This document shows positions 57,317 through 64,000 of a DNA stretch of 64,000 nucleotides, piece by piece. Positions within the stretch are counted from its first letter, which is position 1. Every line of letters begins with the position of its first letter. The DNA comes from Nymphaea colorata (taxonomy: Eukaryota > Streptophyta > Magnoliopsida > Nymphaeales > Nymphaeaceae): positions 22,829,716-22,893,715 of the forward strand of contig NC_045144.1 in NCBI RefSeq assembly GCF_008831285.2, given 5' to 3'. Made by a program: the position numbers and the translations under genes. Below the pieces are notes generated by a model. The model was not told where the DNA came from and searched no databases. It worked only from the letters and a program-made list of their open reading frames with translations.

Positions 57317-58130
57317 TTGAAGATCGACTTAATGGAAGATTCTAAGGTTTGGTTTGAAGGAGGAAGTTATGTCGCTCCACACAAATTTGATGGATCTACT
57401 TATACTTTATGGGCCAAATGCTTGGAGATACATGTCAAAGGCAAATACTTATGGGGTTGCGTAAGAGGTATAACTACTCTTCATTCTCTTAAGTTTAATT
57501 AAACTAGAAAATAGAGTCAAGAAAGAATTAGATGGAATGAAAAGACAAAATGCTATAATGATATTACAAAACATTAGATGAATGAGAGGCCAAAGACTCA
57601 AGAATTAAAGAATAGTTATGGAAGCATTGGACCAAGCATTGCTCAAAATCTTATGCGCTATGAGAGAGCAAGTGAGGTGTGGAAATATCTTAAGGACATG
57701 TTCACTCAAAGGGATATACCCCGAAAATATCTATTGATTCAAAAAGTGCAAAACATCAAACAAAGAGAAAAAAGTATAAGAGATCTAATTATAGAAATCT
57801 CTAGTTTTTCGAATGAGTTAAATCAACTCAGTCCTAAACTAAGAATAGATTGGAAATGTCATGAAATTATAAGAGATGAAGTTCATCAATTTAAATTCTT
57901 CAAATTTTCAAGGTCTAAGACCAGAATTTGATCAAACAAGGTTAGGTCACATAAGGCCCCATTCACGAACTTCATACCAAATTGAGTAGAAAAGAAACTA
58001 GAATGAATTTATCAAAGGAAATGGATAGTGTTCTTATATTCAAATAAGAAGATTTATAGCCACTTCAACAAAAGGAAATATAAAGTTACTTGCCATTTTT
58101 ATCATGAATCTAGTCACATAAGGTCCCATT
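57317..58130 (+). pseudogene. Inner copia gag, broken
   Basis: ATGs at 57317 and 57332. The second starts MEDSKVWFEGGSYVAPHKFDG and continues YTLWAKCLEIHVKGKYLWG, a copia gag N-terminus. A TAA ends it at 57502. The next open part (57578-57931), with IGPSIAQNLMRYERASEVWK, KDMFTQRD and SFSNELNQLSP, is the UBN2 core. The zinc knuckle region near 58088-58130 reads CHFYHESSHIRSHF: two of the expected CCHC cysteines are Tyr and Phe. Several stops separate the parts. Confidence 0.83.
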
Positions 58131-58290
58131 TCTCAAAACTTAAGGGAAACAACAATGAATGACAACTACAAGTTATAGATGAAAATTTGATCAAGGAGGA
58201 GCATATACTCAAAGTGAGGAAAGACATTCTAGACAATTTGATTAAACTATAAAAAATGTTGCAAATGTTCAAAGTAAAAGGTCTGATCTC

Positions 58291-58671
58291 ATGTCATTTT
58301 TCTCGGCATTGATGATGGATTTTCAACATATGATAAAGAAGTCAAATTCCAGAGCTCTAACAACAACATCCACTTCTACCACTTTTGGTGTATCTCTTGG
58401 TTTTTTTGGTGCATCATTTCATATGAAACCTAACATATCCTTTTTCACTAAGTTTAAACAAGAAAAAAGAGAATCAAATATATTTACTGCTGATAGAAAA
58501 TCTTTAAATGTTAAAGGTTTTGGAAATTTTAAAAAAAATGGGAAAAAACAAAAGTTCTACATACCAAAACTTGTTTATGTTCTCAAACTTCATCTTAATT
58601 TGCTTTCTATTTCACAAATTTTAGATCTGGGTCTTTATGTAGCTTTCTCATCAAGTAAATGTTTGGTGTAA
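58291..58671 (+). pseudogene. Inner copia protease segment
   Basis: The open frame contains GFFGASFHMKPNISFFTKF, where the family has LDSGASFHMTP; the catalytic Asp is lost. After it come SNIFTADRKSLNVKGFGNF and VYVLKLHLNLLSISQILDL, the usual C-terminal protease and linker segment before the pre-integrase zinc finger. A TAA at 58669-58671 ends it. Confidence 0.82.
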
Positions 58672-58899
58672 TATCACCTAACTGAGAGATTGATTGGGGA
58701 GGTTTAGAAGGGGAGATCTTACTACATGAATAATGTATGTATTATAAAAAAAAACATTGTATACTTGTCAAAAATGTTAACATCAACGTTTCACATTAAA
58801 GATTAGGATACCTCAACATTAGAAAATTATATATGATGGCTCCTACCAAGACTTTTTGTATTGAAGACTTCAAGTGTAAATCATTCCATACATGAAAAA

Positions 58900-61440
58900 G
58901 TGAAATTTTCTATCTTTTGAACAAAGAAGGCTTTTTTTTCTTTTGTATGCTCTTTGGGCTTGTTCATTCAAATATATGGGGACCATCTCCCATTATGTCA
59001 AAAGGTGGATTAAATTATTATGTTATCTTCGTTGATGATTTCACTAAATACTGTTAGATATATTTTCTAAGATTCCAACCTAAAATGTTTGAAGTTTTTA
59101 AAAAATTTGACAACTTGATAAAGGCACAATTTTATACCAAATTGAAAATCTTAAGAACCAATTATAGAGGTGAATTTGTTTCAAATAAATTTAAAAAGTA
59201 TTTGGAAAGCTTTGGAATAGTTTATAAAAAATCATATCTAAGAACACCTTAACAAAATGGTCTTCCTAAAAAGAAAAAAACAGAGGCACGTAATAGAAAA
59301 AACAAGAATTCTACTTATTGCAAAAAATATACCTAAAACTTTTCGGCTAAGGCCGCCCTAGCATTCGTTTATCTTATAAGTAGAATGATTTCAAAAGTTT
59401 TAAACAATATGACACTTTCCAAAAATGTATTTAAATATGAACACAATTATGATAGACTTCAAATTTTTCGATGCAAGTATTAGGTTTTGAATGACAAGAC
59501 TGGGAAATTAAGTTCAAAAATATTGAATGTGCTTTCATTAGTTACTCTAAAACTCAAAAAAGGTTACAAATACTATTACTCAATAAAAGATAAAATAATA
59601 GTTTCTAGAAATGTAAAATTTAATAAAAAAGAAAATAGATTTAAAAAATGTAAAGAACTACAATATGATAATGATGATGATTAATTATGACATTGAAAAT
59701 AATATTGATGATAGTAATGCATGTGGATCATCCATAAAATAGTTACATTTCATAAAAGATATTAACAACAAAACAAATAATGAACAACAACACCACGAAC
59801 CCGTTGATTTTCAATTATTACAAGAATCTACTTCAAATGATGTCAAACTTAGAAAATCATCCACGAATAAAAGGCAACTTAATAGACTTGTTTCACATGA
59901 ATCATTAACCTCAGCATATAGAGCTAGGATTAGTATTATTCACTCTTATTGTGAATCATCTACATTTAATGAAGCCTCAAATCATAATGAGTGGAATGAT
60001 GTTAAGTTAGACGAGTTAGAGGTCATATTGAAAGCAAAAAAATTGAAATACAAGATTTACCTATAGGAACAAAGACAATTGGACGTAATGAGTCTATAAA
60101 TTGAAAACTAAAGGTGCTGGATATAGGAAAAATATAAAGCTAAACATATTACTAATGGATATGCTCAAGAATATGGAATTAATTATAAAGAAACTTTTTC
60201 CCATGTGCTTAGGATGAGTCATATTTCATTAACATCTTTTAAAAAGTGGAACATCTATGCAATAGATGTTAAAACTGTATTTTTAAATGGAGATCTTATA
60301 GAAGAAGTTTACATAGATGCATCACCAGCTTTACAACTTTTACAACTAAAAGTTTTAAGACCTAAGAATGCTCTACATGGCCTTAAAGATGGTCCTAATG
60401 CTTAGTTTGATCGATTTAGCTCCATTATCTTTAATTGTAGTTTTAATTCATGTTTGATTGACACTACCATGTTCGTTAAAAATACTTCTGCATGTATCAT
60501 AATTCTCCTATTATATGTTGATTATATGTTGATGACATGATAATTATAGGTAGTAACAAAAAATAATTAAAGAAATGTTAGAATTATTGCAAAGACATTT
60601 AAAATGATGGATTTAGGTTTTCTAACATGTTGTGTATTCCACCTAATGTTAGCTTTCAGCACAAATTAAGTCTGCCGCAAAAGGTTATTACTAACTTAGG
60701 AATAGCATATGAGAAAATACTGTTGAACCAGTAGAGAGAAAAAAGATTGATGATGAAATTCGTCTTGTCAATCTTACCCCTTATAGATAGCTTGTGGGAT
60801 CATTAATGTATCTTAGCATCACTCGTTCTGATATCGCTCACATGATTCATATAGTAAATCAATTTCAACATTCTCGATCAACCATTCAATGAAAGTTGTT
60901 CTTCATATCGTCAGATACATCAAATGGATAACAAATAAGAAAGTATTTATAGTTTCTTCTTCTTCTCTCAATTTGATTGCTTATATTGATACTAATTCGG
61001 GAGGAGATCCAAATGATAGACATTAAACCACTGGGTTTTGTATTTTTTTAGGAGAATCACTCATCTCATAAAAGTGAAAAAACCAACAGAAATTTTCACT
61101 AGATACTACAAAAGTTGAGTATCGTGCCATGGCCTCTACAACCATGAAATTGTATGGCGATCAAATGCTCGTTGATATCGAAACAAAAACAGAAGAACCT
61201 ACCGAATTGTGTTGTGTCAATAAGGGCTCTACCTATATTACTAAAAACCATACATGCCATGAATGAACCAAGCATATATAAATGGACTACCATTATGTTT
61301 GTGAAGAATTTCTGAAGAAAACTATTAAGCTTCCATATATTTCTTCTAAATTTCAGCTGGTCACTTTCTTCACTAAACTTCTATGCATCACCCAAATTTT
61401 CGTTTAGATAAACTTTTGATGGTAGCACTACGAGTTTGAA
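58900..61440 (+). pseudogene. Inner copia integrase, RT and RNase H, broken
   Basis: The integrase starts near 58960 (HSNIWGPSPIMSKGGLNYYV, then IFVDDFTKY) and continues with LRTNYRGEFVSNKFKK (the catalytic D of TDNGGEF reads N), TP-stop-QNG, and the C-terminal FRCKY..VLNDK...LKKGYKYY (59487-59684). RT near 60160-60560: EYGINYKETFSHVLRM, AIDVKTVFLNGDLIEEVYID (motif A Asp kept), NALHGLKDGPNA. The YVDD site is split by an 11-bp direct duplication (60512-60522 and 60523-60533). RNase H remnants (LVGSLMYLSITRSDIAHMI near 60790) run to about 61300. Stops and shifts throughout. Confidence 0.87.
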
Positions 61441-61445
61441 GGGGG
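61434..61445 (+). other. Polypurine tract of the inner copia
   Basis: TTTGAAGGGGG sits directly before the 3' LTR TG at 61446. Confidence 0.8.
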
Positions 61446-61741
61446 TGTTAAGAGATAAGGTATATGTATGTCCATATATTGTCTATATTCATGTGTATAT
61501 AGTGCATATGTGACTATAGGTTCACATATGTATTAATCTGTACAATTGTACATAAGAATTTATTTAGTTTTTACTTTTTATTTTTTGTTATTTGTAACAG
61601 CCGTTGGCTAGCTCCAATGGCTTCTAAAGGAGAATTAAGAACTAGTCCAACGTCTACCCTTGCTGATCCTTTCTTTTGCTTAATGACTCTTTGCATATAA
61701 TGCCACTATTCCATTTACGATGTAAGCTGTTATAAACAACA
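61446..61741 (+). repeat. 3' LTR of the inner copia, right end lost
   Basis: It matches the 5' LTR from TGTTAAGAGATAAGG to TATAAACAACAT near 61741, after which the sequence becomes outer-copia coding. The last 70 or so bases of the 5' LTR (to TTCTCA) have no counterpart here. Confidence 0.83.
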
Positions 61742-63210
61742 TATTGATGTTCACCAATATCATAAAGGCTATAGATGTTTATATCCTTCCATAGGTAAAG
61801 TCTTCATTTCTTGCGACATGTTTTTGATGAAAAGGTTTTCCTTCATTATCAGCAACTAGGAACATTGCTTTCTCTATGCAACCAAAATGAAGATCTGGTT
61901 AGTTTCTCCAAGCGCATATGATAGGCACTAGGCATAAGGACGACAAGAAGGATCCAAGCACCCTCACAGTTCAAGCACCAAGCACGATATATATCATTGT
62001 CATTGTCGTCTTGGCATGCTGCTTTGGGTCACAATCACTCTAAATTCTTACTCATGCTAAAACATGCATCCCTATTGCACAATATGACACATACAAGGAT
62101 GCAGTGATTTGTCACCTTAAACAAGAGAGCCTTCATCTTCATCAATTCCTATCATTGCACGTGTCCAATGGTTAATTGATCACAGGATGGAATTGAAAAA
62201 CCTAACCAGAAAGATGTTCCAGCAAAGGTTGTCTATCCTCAATCATAGACTGTCAAACATGCCCTACAACATCCTAGTTGGTATTAAGGCATGGTCCACA
62301 TAATGAAGAATTTGCAAACCAACGAAGCTTTGAGATGATTCCAAAAACCCTCGATATGCACATCCTTGGATCCAAATGGATCTTCTAGAAAAAAATAAAA
62401 AAAATGGGACTTTGGAAAAGCTCAAACTGAGGCTTATAGTGAAGGGTTTCGTCAAGTCCCCGCAATTGTTTTTATAGGAACCTTATTCACTTGTTGTCAA
62501 GGCACCTATAATTTGAATTATCCTTTATGCAGTAGTTGTCATTGGATATTTCATAGCTAGATGTAAAGAATGCCTTTGTTCATAGTCTCTTCAATGAAGT
62601 TATTTTTGTTGAACCTGAAAGGTTTGCATGTGAACAACTTTCCATACATGTTTGCTGACTTAGGCAGCTCTCTGCGCTCAAATAACCACTCAAAGCACGA
62701 TATTTCAAGTTTGGTACCTTTCTTTTTTCAATAGGCTGCTTCTCTAGTATCATAAATCCCTCTCTCTTCATCTGCGACAACCAGTTTGGCACTATCATTC
62801 TTCTCATATATGTTGATTAAATATTAACTGAAGGCAATCCTACTTCTTTATTCATCTTTGTCTAAAGGGTAAGCAATATATTTTGTATAAAAGTTGGGGT
62901 TACCTTACTTTGTGGGCATTGAGATTCATTGATTTTCAAAAGAACATTTTCTTCATTAGGGATGATATGCATCTAAACTTCTGGAGCTAATATGCTCTCA
63001 TACAAGCACGTGGCCACGCTGATGGTCTATGATGTATGCAATACCTAACATGTTCTATTACCATTTTCAAGATCCTATCTATATTAACCATGATTTATCA
63101 TATTTTGTGAATTACGCTTGCCAATTCATGAACTCTCCCATCATTTTGCATTTTCACATGGTAAATGGATCTCCTATTATGTTCATGTCATTATGGACTA
63201 TGGGGCTTCA
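61742..63210 (+). pseudogene. Outer copia, right part: integrase end, RT and start of RNase H, heavily decayed
   Basis: The coding sequence broken at 52610 resumes with HKGYRCLYPSIGKVFISC near 61755-61810 and FDEKVF. RT pieces: GFRQVP near 62450, LDVKNAFVHSLFNEVIFVEPERF from 62557 (motif A Asp kept), and IYVD-stop-ILTEGNP near 62805, where the last residue of YVDD is a TAA. Then NMLSYKHVATLMV near 62990 and VNYACQFMNSPI near 63110, with TMDYG near 63195, the usual junction of RT and RNase H. It ends abruptly at about 63210 against a P450 fragment. No 3' LTR is present. Confidence 0.82.
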
Positions 63211-63537
63211 AGAAGGCAAGATCGCCGATTTGAAGCACCACTTCACCATCTCCCAGTTGCTGACCACCAGCACCCAGTGAACACCCAATTGCAGCATCGT
63301 GGTAGGGCTGCATTTACGGCAAGTTCCAATATAGCCCACGGAGCGCAGGCGATTTGCATAATGTCAGCAGATGCAAGTACCCGATGATGGGGAGATGCCT
63401 TCTAGGATCCGGAGGTTCTGGTGCAGTACTGCTGCTCTCGACCTCTCCGTAAACAACTTCAGGAGCCCGAAAACCCGTTGGAAGAAGAGAGTGGCAGCAA
63501 GGAGGGGAAAATCTGAGACGTGTGGAAGGAGAGCCAT
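63211..63537 (-). pseudogene. Cytochrome P450 first-exon fragment, CYP82-like
   Basis: The minus-strand ATG at 63537 starts MALLPHVSDFPLLAATLFFQ, a membrane-anchor-like N-terminus. After a shift comes APEPPDPRRHLPIIGYLHLL, the proline-rich hinge of plant P450s. After a second shift comes TTMLQLGVHWVLVVSNWEMV, then KWCFKSAI, matching the LGVHRALVVSSWEMAKECFTTND segment typical of CYP82. The sequence then stops at the outer copia remnant. The residues between hinge and LGVH are shortened. P450s of this family sit in the endoplasmic reticulum and oxidise specialised metabolites. Only about the first 110 residues remain, with no haem-binding region in the window. Confidence 0.75.
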
Positions 63538-63785
63538 GTTGCTCAGATTCTTGGAGCAACAATGCATGGTGATTGAAGTTGAACCAATTGATGTCTTCAT
63601 GACGGTGGCAGTGCAAGTTACTGGCTGTAAGTAGCAGATAATAGTAGTTTGTACACAAATTTTGGGAGGCAATGCTTGATCAAGCTTTTGAATCTGATCC
63701 GCTTGGGAAAGAAACTGTGCCAAGAAAGCAAAGGTATTGGTATCAGCAGTAACGCAATTATGCAATATGAAGGTGAGATTTCATT

Positions 63786-63786
<1 letters not shown>

Positions 63787-63820
<34 letters not shown>

Positions 63821-63855
63821 ATTGGTAGAAATATATATATATATATGTATATATA
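63787..63855. repeat. Interrupted (TA)n tract
   Basis: TA runs with TATGTATGTATATTGGTAGAAA repeated at about 63815 and 63850. It stands directly before the dispersed repeat, as the TA tract does at 6305-6375. Confidence 0.9.
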
Positions 63856-63856
63856 T

Positions 63857-64000
63857 TGGTAGAAACCAGAGTAATAGGCCAGGGACAAACCCAGACCCTT
63901 TAAATATGATATTTAAACTGTTTCTTTTTTTTAAATTTAACCTTACCAATATGATCTTAAGGATAGGTTGATGCAAATATATATTCAGTTGATCATCTTT
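63857..64000 (+). repeat. Dispersed repeat, copy 2 (partner at 6379-6515), continues past the window
   Basis: It starts TGGTAGAAACCA and follows copy 1 in the same order and orientation to AGTTGATCAT. Copy 2 keeps about 10 bases more in the GGCCAGGGACAAACCCAGACCC part. It is cut by the window edge. Confidence 0.8.

Larger units (their letters stand above)
52611..61741 (+). mobile_element. Inner Ty1/copia element, about 9.1 kb, both LTRs present
   Basis: TGTTAAGAAATAAG at 52611 and TGTTAAGAGATAAG at 61446 start two copies of one LTR. Between them are a primer-site-like TGGTATTAGAGC, an unusually long noncoding stretch, gag, protease, integrase, RT, RNase H and a purine tract. Its left junction cuts the outer copia between FLGW-type sequence and HKGYRCL. 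The 3' LTR seems to have lost its last part, and no target duplication is visible. It is larger than ordinary copia elements because of the 4.3 kb between primer site and gag. Confidence 0.87.

Noticed and set aside
1-64000. Functional tRNA or rRNA genes
   Set aside because: No cloverleaf with a GGTTCGAATCC-type arm or rRNA core sequence was seen by eye; a covariance-model scan was not possible.

Overview
This window reads as nuclear DNA of a flowering plant. It is AT-rich with long TA, CA and CT microsatellites. It is dominated by transposable elements of plant-typical kinds: Ty1/copia elements with the TGGTATCAGAGC initiator-tRNA primer site, hAT elements with BED zinc fingers, a CACTA element with DUF4218/DUF4216/Transposase_24 parts, and an L1-type LINE. 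The only host genes I recognise are a nine-exon S1/P1-type nuclease, a truncated CYP82-like P450 exon and one receptor-kinase exon. All three are broken. I cannot name the species. I see no gene in the window that looks fully intact.

Layout: 611-6046 is a copia element (copia A) with both LTRs and a perfect 5-bp target duplication TCAGC. 6047-7400 is a repeat-rich stretch with a second copy of part of it at the far end of the window. About 8160-12110 is a second copia (copia B) with a 3' LTR only. 12.5-12.8 kb has a small LINE zinc-finger relic on the minus strand. 15.6-17.6 kb is a decayed hAT transposase on the minus strand. 19.5-23.1 kb is the 3' half of a CACTA element ending in a recognisable terminus. 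25024-29680 is a structurally complete hAT element with an 8-bp target duplication GCCGAAAT. 30815-33100 is the S1/P1-like nuclease pseudogene. 37.8-43.6 kb is an L1-type LINE. 45.7 kb holds the kinase exon fragment.

49597-63210 is a nested complex. A tandem array of a miniature LTR element (four LTRs, three internal domains of 169-170 bp, each with primer site and polypurine tract) lies inside an old copia coding region (outer copia). That same copia is split again at 52611 by a large inner copia (52611 to about 61741), after which the outer coding sequence resumes. The outer copia then ends against a minus-strand CYP82-like exon fragment at 63211-63537.

Almost every polymerase or transposase here has lost a catalytic residue in addition to carrying stops and frameshifts: RT Asp to Asn and YVDE in copia A, an 11-bp duplication inside YVDD of the inner copia, YVD-stop in the outer copia, Tyr for Asp plus YAND in the LINE, and Asp to Asn in the hAT transposase. 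The region is best understood as a TE graveyard with layered insertions. The miniature LTR array is the least ordinary structure in it.
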